Assembly: GCA_003563385.1 (NCBI GenBank)
Contig: PWRZ01000180.1
Location: forward strand, 1 to 55,807
Length of the DNA: 55,807 nt
Reading direction: 5' to 3'
DNA from: Syntrophomonadaceae bacterium
GTDB lineage: Bacteria; Bacillota; Dethiobacteria; DTU022; UBA8154
The first letter of the stretch is position 1, and every line of letters starts with the position of its first letter. The notes beneath the pieces are model-generated. The model searched no databases and was not told where the DNA came from. It saw only the letters and a list, made by a program, of their open reading frames with translations. A program made the position numbers and the translations under genes. Positions 1-7,958 of the stretch are shown here, piece by piece.

Positions 1-2
1 CC

Positions 3-617
3 GCCGGCGGTTACCTGGTGTTTTCTTCAGTGGAAGCTTTCCGGGTTGGGGTAACGACATCACCGGGTATGTGGGCGGCAATCGCGGCGCTGATATCCAT
101 CGCCGTAAAGGAGCTGCTTTTCCGCTATACGTGGAAACTGGGGCAGAAGATTAAATCCTGTGCCATCCTGGCCAATGCCCGGGACCACCGCTGCGATGTT
201 TTTTCATCGCTGGCCGCCCTGGTTGGAGTTACCGGTGCACGGATGGGGGATTACATCGGTTACAGCGCCCTTTACTACCTCGACACGCTGGCCGGCATAG
301 TGGTATCGGTACTCATTATTCGCATGGGAGTAGAGATCCTGCGCGATGCCGGGAAAGAGCTCATGGACGGTATGTGCCCGCCGGAAACGGTGCAGGAGAT
401 CAACCGCATAGCGCTGCAGGTCCCCCGGGTAAAAGAAGTGCAGAGCATACGGGCCCGCTGCAGCGGGCCGGGGGTGCTGGTGGACCTGGAGATAGGTGTG
501 GAAGGAAAACTGAGCGTAGAGGAAGGACACCAGGTGGCACACGATGTAGAGGACAGGTTGCTTCAGGAAAAAGAGGATATTCTTTCTATAATCGTGCACG
601 TGGCGCCATCTGAGTAG
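3..617 (+). CDS. Cation diffusion facilitator family transporter, C-terminal part (5' end lies outside the window)
   Basis: Frame is open to the window start (AGGYLVFSSVEAF...). Contains CDF-like 'SCAILANARDHRCDVFSSLAALVG' and a C-terminal cytoplasmic domain. Confidence 0.85.
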   Translation, partial: AGGYLVFSSVEAFRVGVTTSPGMWAAIAALISIAVKELLFRYTWKLGQKIKSCAILANARDHRCDVFSSLAALVGVTGARMGDYIGYSALYYLDTLAGIVVSVLIIRMGVEILRDAGKELMDGMCPPETVQEINRIALQVPRVKEVQSIRARCSGPGVLVDLEIGVEGKLSVEEGHQVAHDVEDRLLQEKEDILSIIVHVAPSE

Positions 618-727
618 CCAGGTGCATTTTTTCTTTTTAATTCTTGCTTTAAAAAGCAGGATTATAAGCACTTAAGAGAGAAAATAAATAAGGTTTTTAA
701 AATGATAAGCTTTGCAAAAAGGAGGTT

Positions 728-1219
728 ATGGTATTGAGTGAGGCAAAAGCTGCGGTTATAGAAGAGGATTTTGATTTAGACAGGACAGAAAACTTGCTGC
801 AGGAGTTCCTGGACAAAAAAGGAGTTATGGTCCCCGTTTTACAAAAAATCCAGGACGAGTTTGGCTACCTGCCGAGACCGGCCCTCGAATACACGGCCAG
901 AAGGCTGCGTATTCCCGTCAGCAAAGTCTTCGGGGTAGCCACATTTTATGCCCAGTTTCACCTTCACCCGCGGGGCGAGAATATTGTCAAGGTCTGCCGC
1001 GGGACGGCCTGCCATGTCAGGGGTGTAACCGAGGTGGCCGACAAAATGAAGGAGCTTTTGAAGGTGGGCGTGGGAGAGACGACCGAAGATATGAAGTTTA
1101 CCTATGAAGAAGTAGCCTGTATCGGTGCCTGCGGCCTGGCTCCTGTAATGATGATCAACGACCAGACATTCGGCAAACTTGCCCCGGACAAGCTTGAAGG
1201 AATCCTGGAGAAATTTTAG
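728..1219 (+). CDS. NADH dehydrogenase 24 kDa / NuoE-like (HymA-type) [2Fe-2S] subunit
   Basis: KVCRGTACHVRG...ACIGACGLAPVMMIN motif; RBS 'aaggagg' upstream; followed by NuoF-like and FDH genes. Confidence 0.93.
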   Translation: MVLSEAKAAVIEEDFDLDRTENLLQEFLDKKGVMVPVLQKIQDEFGYLPRPALEYTARRLRIPVSKVFGVATFYAQFHLHPRGENIVKVCRGTACHVRGVTEVADKMKELLKVGVGETTEDMKFTYEEVACIGACGLAPVMMINDQTFGKLAPDKLEGILEKF

Positions 1220-1252
1220 GGTCTTTCTTTAGAGGAAGGGAGAGAGGAGACC

Positions 1253-1432
1253 ATGGAAAAATTTATCGACCCCTGTTGCGAAGAGTGCTTTAACAGCAAA
1301 GAAAAACCCTGCGAACAGTTTGTAGAATGCTGTCTCTCGGGCCCTTTATGCCATGAAAGTGACGAATGCGCCGCCAAGCGGAAGGCCATTGTAGAAAGGC
1401 TTGCCCACAGCAAGGGTTACTTGGAAATATAA
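1253..1432 (+). CDS. Small Cys-rich protein (59 aa, 8 Cys), hypothetical
   Basis: ATG-to-TAA ORF below the 60-aa track cutoff, with RBS 'gggagagagga': MEKFIDPCCEECFNSKEKPCEQFVECCLSGPLCHESDECAAKRKAIVERLAHSKGYLEI. It fills the gap between two same-operon genes. Confidence 0.75.
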   Translation: MEKFIDPCCEECFNSKEKPCEQFVECCLSGPLCHESDECAAKRKAIVERLAHSKGYLEI

Positions 1433-1459
1433 ATTCAAGGCCAGGAAGGAGGGAAATTA

Positions 1460-3244
1460 GTGTACGAAAAACATATTCTTATCTGCGCCGGTACCGGGTG
1501 CATTTCATCAGGTGCCCTGCCGGTCAAGGAAGTGCTGGAAAATGAGCTGAAAAAACATAACCTGGAGGACAAGGTCCGCATCATTCTTTCCGGTTGCCAC
1601 GGCTTCTGCGAAAAGGGACCCATTTTTATTGTATTCCCGGAAGATATATTCTACTGCGAAGTAACAGCCGAAGACGTTCCCGAGCTGGTGGAAGAGTATC
1701 TTGTTAAGGGCAACATCGTGGATAGGCTGCTCTATAAGGACCCCACGACCGGGGAGACTGTCACCTCGCACGAGGACATCCTCTTTTACAAAAAGCAGCT
1801 GAGACTGACCCTTCGAAACTGCGGTGTAATCGACCCGGAAAACATCGATGAGTATATTATCCGCGGCGGCTACGACGGGCTGAAAAAGGCCCTCAGCATG
1901 GAGCCGACAGAAGTTATCGATACGGTTAAAAAGTCCGGCTTGAGGGGGCGCGGCGGGGCCGGGGTCCCCACCGGTGTAAAATGGGAGTTTGCCTATAACA
2001 GCGCCAGCGACAAGAAATACGTGGTCTGCAACGCTGACGAGGGTGACCCCGGGGCCTTCATGGACCGCAGCGTCCTGGAGGGCGACCCCCACGCCGTCCT
2101 GGAGGGGGTGCTCATCGCCGGGAAGGCCATCGGCAGCGACGAGGCATACATCTACGTGCGGGCCGAGTACCCGCTGGCAGTACGCCGCTTAAGGACGGCC
2201 ATTGCACAGGCCGAAGAATACGGACTCATAGGAGAAAATATCCTCAACAGCGGTTTTAATTTTAAGGTTAATGTAAAGGAAGGCGCCGGTGCCTTTGTCT
2301 GCGGGGAGGAGACAGCCCTGCTTAAATCAATTCAGGGCGAGAGGGGCATGCCGCGGCCGCGGCCGCCGTTTCCTGCCGTAAAAGGTCTCTGGGACCAGCC
2401 CACCTGTATAAACAACGTGGAGACATTTGCCAACGTTCCCCTTATCTTCCGCAAGGGCGCTGACTGGTTTGCCTCCGTGGGGACCGAGGGGAGCAAGGGG
2501 ACCAAGATATTTGCCCTTACCGGAAAGGTCAACAATACCGGCCTCTGCGAGGTCCCCATGGGCATTACCATAAGGGAGATCGTCTTCGATATCGGCGGCG
2601 GTATTCGCTTTGACAAGAAATACAAGGCCGTGCAGATCGGCGGGCCTTCCGGCGGCTGTATCCCGGAGGAGCACCTGGACCTGCCCGTTGACTTCGACTC
2701 CCTGACGGCAGCCGGGGCCATGATGGGCTCCGGGGGTCTCGTGGTCATGGACGAGGAGACCTGCATGGTGGACCTGGCGCGCTATTTCCTCGCCTTTACC
2801 CAGAACGAGTCCTGCGGCAAGTGTACGCCCTGCCGCGAGGGTACCAAGCGCATGCTGGAAATGCTGGAGCGCATCACCGAGGGTAAGGGCGAAGAGGGTG
2901 ACATTGAGCGCCTGGAGAAGCTGGCCGTGACCATTAAGGACAGCTCGCTCTGCGGGCTGGGGCAGACGGCACCAAACCCGGTGCTGACCACGCTGCGCTA
3001 TTTCCGGAACGAATACGAGGCCCATATATTCGACCGGCGCTGCCCGGCCGGGCTCTGCAAGGACCTGCTCGTCTACTACATCGACCCGGAGCTGTGCAAC
3101 GGCTGCCGTGCCTGCCAGAAGGTCTGCCCTGTCGATGCCATAACGGGCGACAAGAAGGAGCCCCACGTGATAGACGAGAGCAAGTGTATAAGCTGCGGCG
3201 CCTGTTTAGAACGCTGCAAGCAAAATGCCGTTAAGACCAAATAG
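1460..3244 (+). CDS. NADH dehydrogenase 51 kDa / NuoF-like (HymB-type) flavoprotein with N-terminal thioredoxin-like [2Fe-2S] and C-terminal 2x[4Fe-4S] domains
   Basis: GRGGAGVPTGVKWEF, NADEGDPGAFMDR, ESCGKCTPCREGTKR, and C-terminal ferredoxin motifs CNGCRACQKVCP / CISCGACLERC; GTG start. Confidence 0.95.
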   Translation: MYEKHILICAGTGCISSGALPVKEVLENELKKHNLEDKVRIILSGCHGFCEKGPIFIVFPEDIFYCEVTAEDVPELVEEYLVKGNIVDRLLYKDPTTGETVTSHEDILFYKKQLRLTLRNCGVIDPENIDEYIIRGGYDGLKKALSMEPTEVIDTVKKSGLRGRGGAGVPTGVKWEFAYNSASDKKYVVCNADEGDPGAFMDRSVLEGDPHAVLEGVLIAGKAIGSDEAYIYVRAEYPLAVRRLRTAIAQAEEYGLIGENILNSGFNFKVNVKEGAGAFVCGEETALLKSIQGERGMPRPRPPFPAVKGLWDQPTCINNVETFANVPLIFRKGADWFASVGTEGSKGTKIFALTGKVNNTGLCEVPMGITIREIVFDIGGGIRFDKKYKAVQIGGPSGGCIPEEHLDLPVDFDSLTAAGAMMGSGGLVVMDEETCMVDLARYFLAFTQNESCGKCTPCREGTKRMLEMLERITEGKGEEGDIERLEKLAVTIKDSSLCGLGQTAPNPVLTTLRYFRNEYEAHIFDRRCPAGLCKDLLVYYIDPELCNGCRACQKVCPVDAITGDKKEPHVIDESKCISCGACLERCKQNAVKTK

Positions 3245-3266
3245 AAAGGGCAAAGGAGGGAAATGA

Positions 3267-5933
3267 ATGGTTTCTCTGACAATAAACGGCCAGAAAGTAG
3301 AAGTAGAACCGGGAACAACCATATTGCAGGCTGCTGAAAAGCTCGGCATCTCCATTCCCACCTTCTGTTACGACCCGGAGCTGACGCTGGTGGGTGCCTG
3401 CCGCATCTGCGTGGTAGAAGTGGAAAAGGCCCGCACCCTGATCGCTTCATGCTGCACACCTGCCGCAGAAGGCATGGTAGTGCATACCGATTCGGAGCGG
3501 GTCCACGAAGCCCGCAGGGAGAACCTGAGCCTGCTGGTGGCCAACCATCCGCCGGAATGCCTCACATGTGAGAAGACGGGGAGCTGCCGCCTGCAGGACT
3601 ACTGCTACCAGTACAGGGTTGAGAAGAGCGACTACAAGGGAGAGATGAAAGAACATCCCCTGGACGACAGCAACCCCTTCTATATCAGGGATATGAACAA
3701 GTGTATCCTCTGCGGCCTGTGCGTGCGCAAGTGCTATGAAATAAACGGGGCCGCCGCTATAGATTTTATTAACAGGGGTTTTGATGCAAAGATAACACCG
3801 GCCTTTGACGAGCCCATGGAAAACTCCCCCTGCGTTTTCTGCGGCATGTGCGTCGATGCCTGCCCGGTGGGGGCCCTCACTCCCAGGCAGAGTATAGGCA
3901 GGGGACGCCAGTGGGAGCTGACGACGGTAAAGACGATCTGCCCCTACTGCGGTACCGGCTGCGGTATTGAGCTGCTGGTGAAAGACGACGAGGTTGTGGG
4001 CGTAAGGGGTGATACTTCCAACCCCGTCAACAGGGGCCAGGTCTGTGTCAAGGGACACTTTGGAATTGACTTCCTGCACAGCCCGGAACGCCTCACCAGG
4101 CCGCTGGTCAGGAAAAACGGTGAGCTGGTGGAAACTTCCTGGGACGAGGCCCTCAACGTCGTGGCAGAGAAGATGAAAGGGGCGCAGGGCACAGAGCTGG
4201 CCGGCCTTTCTTCAGCCCGGGTCACCAACGAGGAAAACTACCTCTTCCAGAAGCTCCTGCGCATGCGGGGCACTAACAGCATCGACCACTGTGCCCGACT
4301 CTGACACGCTCCCACAGTAGCCGGTCTGGCTACAGCATTTGGAAGCGGAGCGATGACCAACAGCGTAGGGGAGATCGAAGATGCAGAGGCCCTGTTCATA
4401 ATTGGTTCAAACACCACCGAGACCCATCCCGTTATCGGGTACAGGGTAATAATGGCCCGCAAAAAAGGCGCCGCCTTGATCGTGGCCGACCCGCGCGCCA
4501 TTGAGCTGGCCGAATACGCCGACGTTTTCCTGCAGCTCCTGCCGGGGACGAACGAGGCCCTGCTAAACGGGATGCTCAACGTTATCATTGAGGAGGGCCT
4601 GGTTGACGAAAACTTCATCAACGAGAGGACAGAGGGCTTCGACCAGGTCAAGGCGGCCATACAGAAGTATACCCCCGAAAAAGTGCAGGAAATAACGAGG
4701 GTGCCGGCAGATGACATACGCCGGGCGGCACGCCTCTACGCCGGGGCGGAGAGCGCGGCCATTCTTTACACCATGGGTGTAACACAGTTTACCAAGGGCA
4801 CCAACTCGGTGCTGGCCATCGCCAACCTGGCCATGGCTACCGGCAACCTGGGGAAAGAGTTCAGCGGTGTAAACCCGCTCCGGGGCCAGAACAACGTCCA
4901 GGGCGCCTGCGATATGGGAGCGCTGCCCGTTGTCTATACCGGCTACCAGCGCGTGGACAACGAGGAAGTGCGCGCCAAGTTTTCGAAGGCCTGGGGAGTT
5001 GACCTGAACCCGACACCGGGCCTGACGGTAACGGAGATATCGGACGCCGCCCTGGAAGGGAAAGTAAAGTTCCTCTATATCATGGGCGAGAACCCGGCCC
5101 TCAGCGACCCCCATCTCAACCACCTCATGGAGGCCCTCGAAAAAACGGAATTCCTGGTGGTCCAGGATATATTCCTGACCGAGACGGCCGCTAAGGCCGA
5201 CGTGGTCCTGCCGGCAGCTGCTTTTGCCGAGAAAGAAGGCACTTTTGTAAACACGGAGCGCCGGGTGCAGATGCTGGGCCGGGCTGTTTCCCCTCCAGGC
5301 GAGGCAAAAGCGGACTGGATCATCCTGCAGGAGCTGGCCGGCAGGCTGGGCATTAACTGGAACTATTCTTCTGCAGAGGATATTTTTGAAGAGATCGCCT
5401 CCTTGACCCCGAGCTACGCCGGGATCAGCTACCGGCGGCTGCAGGATGAAGGAGGGCTGCAGTGGCCCTGCCCCACTCCCGACCATCCGGGGACAAAGTT
5501 CCTGCACCAGGGGCAGTTCGTAAAGGGCAAAGGGCTCTTTACCCCCGTGGAGTACGCGGACCCCGCCGAAAAGGCCGACGGCGAATACCCGCTCCTTCTT
5601 ACTACCGGGCGCAATCTTTACCACTACCACACCGGCTCCATGACCCGGCGCAGCGAAGCCATCGCCGAGTTTAAGGACGAGGAGAGAATCCAGGTAAGCG
5701 TCGAAGATGCCGAAAAAATGGGTATCAAGGACGGGGATACCGTCAAGGTGTCCTCCCGCAGGGGAGAGCTGCAGGTAAAGGCCCAGGTGACGGAGATAGT
5801 TCCGCCGGGGGTCGTTTTCATGACCTTCCATTACAGCGAGGCCGCGGTGAACCTGCTTACCAACAATGCTCTTGACCCGGTGGCCAAGATACCGGAGCTG
5901 AAGGTCTGTGCTGTGAAAGTGGAGAAAGTGTAA
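3267..5933 (+). CDS. fdhA: Formate dehydrogenase alpha subunit, selenocysteine-containing (in-frame TGA at 4302-4304 read as Sec)
   Basis: ORFs 3267..4304 and 4353..5933 are one reading frame: ...[59 protein letters not shown]... N-terminal [2Fe-2S]/ferredoxin domains followed by a molybdopterin oxidoreductase domain. Confidence 0.96.
4302..4333 (+). promoter_or_regulatory. Bacterial SECIS element (Sec UGA plus downstream hairpin with GGUCU loop)
   Basis: TGA-CACGCTCCCACA-GTAGCC-GGTCT-GGCTAC: 6-bp perfect stem with GGTCT loop. There are 18 nt between the TGA and the loop, matching E. coli fdhF as recalled. Confidence 0.93.
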
Positions 5934-5961
5934 AGTGACCGGTTAGAACAACACGTTATCG

Positions 5962-5997
5962 GGGAACCGCCTTCAATGCAAACCGGGGGCGGTTCCC
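5962..5997. repeat. Inverted repeat / intergenic hairpin between fdhA and fdhD
   Basis: GGGAACCGCC (5962-5971) ... GGCGGTTCCC (5988-5997), perfect 10-bp arms; no strong T-tract. Confidence 0.7.
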
Positions 5998-6035
5998 TCT
6001 CTCATGAGGGTATAATAGGGTATAACGAGGGAAGG

Positions 6036-6839
6036 ATGGGCAATAAAATGATTGGGAGCAGCAACGGCACTGCAGAAGTGGAGATAGTGCGCGTAAAAGA
6101 CGGGCGGCGCAGCGGGGAAAAAGACCTGGTCGTTGCCGAGGAGCCGCTGACAATATTTTTTAACGACAGGGAGTTTGTAACCCTGCTGTGCTCGCCGGAA
6201 AATGTGGACCGCCTCGCTTTGGGCTTTCTTCGTTCCGAGGGGCTGATCACTGATGCAGAAGAGATAGATGAGGTAAAGACGGACCGCGAGCGCGGCATTG
6301 TTTTTGTCAGTACCAGGGTGCAGACGAACATGGTGGAAAAGCTGTACGGGAAAAGGACGATCACTTCCGGCTGTGGTAAGGGGACCGTTTTTTTCAATGT
6401 TCTCGACTCCCTGCAGAGCAAGCCGGTAGAATCTTCTTTTAAAGTCAGCTCCCGGGCGCTGCTGGCGCTGATGTCTTCCCTGCAGAAAGATTCCCTGGTG
6501 TATAAAAGCACCGGTGGAGTTCACAGCGCCGCCCTTGCCGATGAAGAGGAGATACTCTTTTACAGTGAAGACATCGGGCGGCACAATGCCGTGGACAAAA
6601 TTGTCGGGGAGTGTGTGTTAAAAAAAATAGCGCTGGATGATAAAATTCTCCTTACCAGCGGGCGCCTCACTTCGGAGATAGTGATCAAGGGCGCCAAGCT
6701 GCGCTTTCCCATTATCGTGTCCCGCTCGGCCCCGACATCTTTAAGCGTCGAACTGGCCCGGAAAACGGGCTTAACGCTTGTGGGGTTCGCGCGCGGCAGG
6801 CGCCTGAATATATATAGCCATGATTACCGGGTAACATAA
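6036..6839 (+). CDS. fdhD: Formate dehydrogenase accessory sulfurtransferase FdhD
   Basis: LALGFLRSEGLITDAEEI, TSGCGKGT, TGGVHSAAL, SEDIGRHNAVDKIVGE, LTSGRLTSEIVIK, SRSAPTSLSVELA. Confidence 0.95.
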   Translation: MGNKMIGSSNGTAEVEIVRVKDGRRSGEKDLVVAEEPLTIFFNDREFVTLLCSPENVDRLALGFLRSEGLITDAEEIDEVKTDRERGIVFVSTRVQTNMVEKLYGKRTITSGCGKGTVFFNVLDSLQSKPVESSFKVSSRALLALMSSLQKDSLVYKSTGGVHSAALADEEEILFYSEDIGRHNAVDKIVGECVLKKIALDDKILLTSGRLTSEIVIKGAKLRFPIIVSRSAPTSLSVELARKTGLTLVGFARGRRLNIYSHDYRVT

Positions 6840-6932
6840 AATAAATAGCCGCCTGTAGCTCTGCTGACACTGCCGCAGCCGATTTGGGGGAGACGGTTGA
6901 AATTATATGAAATTATAGATGTTGTAACTGGC

Positions 6933-7769
6933 TTAAATTTTGGCAGCTGCCGGAGGGGCAAGGCGCTTTGCGGTTACGTTTATCCTGGCGACCTGGAAGC
7001 CGGTGAGGCTTACTATCTTGCTTTTGACCTCGTCCTGTACCTGCCTGATAATATCGGGCAGGTAAGCGCGCTTGAATTGCAAAACGACCTCCATGTTGAT
7101 GACCATCCCGTTAACGGTGGTCACGATGGAAGTTTTGTAGGCCCTGTGTACTCCTTCCACCTGCTGGGCGACGTGGACCGCGATCTGCTCGATGGCGTGC
7201 TCGGACAGGAAGTAGTTGCCCAGGGAGCTGTAGAGGGGGCGTACTACGGAATACTCGAGGGTTTGGGGGGGGGAGGAGTGGCTTTTGCCCAGGAAAAAAG
7301 CCTTGATCGGGTCCAATATGTAACCGGGGAAGTCCTTTTCAATGGCAAAGGTGGGAATGGGGATGGCGTGGCGGTTTTCCTTTTCCCTTATTCCCAGGGC
7401 CTTGGAGATCTCGCTGGGTCCCGCTATTTCTTCAATCCTGATAATCTCCTCCGGGATGGGAAGCTCAAGACGCTGCACTATCTGTTCGATCATGCGTTCC
7501 GATATGCCGATGACAAGGATCCTGTCGGGAAGCAGTTCCTTGATCTTGTTGCGTACCTGGGAGGCGTGCTCGTGGTCAAGGAAAACGGCCACCTTTGTGG
7601 CCGCCATCCTCGTTTTTTCTCTCTTGGCAGAGCGGCCGGCCAGGACCTGGTTCCCCTTGATGAGCAGCCCGTCATCAATGATATATTTAATTCCAAGGCG
7701 GTAGGCCAGCAGGGCGGAGCGGTGGCTTTTACCGGTACCGCTGCTTCCAACCAGGGCGTACGTTTTCAT
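6933..7769 (-). CDS. P-loop NTPase fused to a C-terminal Asp23/Gls24-like domain
   Basis: N-terminal Walker A-like 'ALVGSSGTGKSHRS'; C-terminal 'NYFLSEHAIEQIAVHVAQQVEGVHRAYKTS...VINMEVVLQFKRAYLPDIIRQVQDEVKSKIVSLTGFQVARINVTAKRL' resembles Asp23 (DUF322). Confidence 0.8.
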   Translation of the reverse strand: MKTYALVGSSGTGKSHRSALLAYRLGIKYIIDDGLLIKGNQVLAGRSAKREKTRMAATKVAVFLDHEHASQVRNKIKELLPDRILVIGISERMIEQIVQRLELPIPEEIIRIEEIAGPSEISKALGIREKENRHAIPIPTFAIEKDFPGYILDPIKAFFLGKSHSSPPQTLEYSVVRPLYSSLGNYFLSEHAIEQIAVHVAQQVEGVHRAYKTSIVTTVNGMVINMEVVLQFKRAYLPDIIRQVQDEVKSKIVSLTGFQVARINVTAKRLAPPAAAKI

Positions 7770-7958
7770 CTTCGCTCTCCTTTTTTTGTGCGTTCAGTAT
7801 ATCATAACCAACCGCTGTTTGTCGACTTCATTATAATTTCTAATATAATTTTAAAAAAAATAATCTTCCCAGGCAGGATTTCCTTCTAATTTTTACGAAT
7901 ATTCTAAGGTGAGAAAAGATGAGAAAAGAGTATCCAGTGGAGGGAGGCTAAAAGGATT

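Noticed and set aside
4305-4353. Apparent frameshift/pseudogene splitting formate dehydrogenase into two ORFs
   Set aside because: Both halves are in the same frame, separated only by TGA at a conserved Sec position with a SECIS-like hairpin; better explained as a selenoprotein.
4563-5831. 422-aa minus-strand ORF, and similar long antisense ORFs (14788..15930, 45315..46319, 52368..53354, 53429..54331)
   Set aside because: All are opposite strongly conserved genes (fdhA, mmdA, guaA, purH, purD); composition is consistent with codon-bias shadows.
6897-7889. 330-aa + strand ORF
   Set aside because: Antisense to the P-loop/Asp23-like gene on the minus strand; its sequence has no recognisable domain and looks like a shadow ORF.
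7770-7958. Divergent promoters between the P-loop/Asp23 gene and the regulator
   Set aside because: AT-rich TATAAT-like strings occur, but no -35/-10 pair with proper spacing could be supported by eye.
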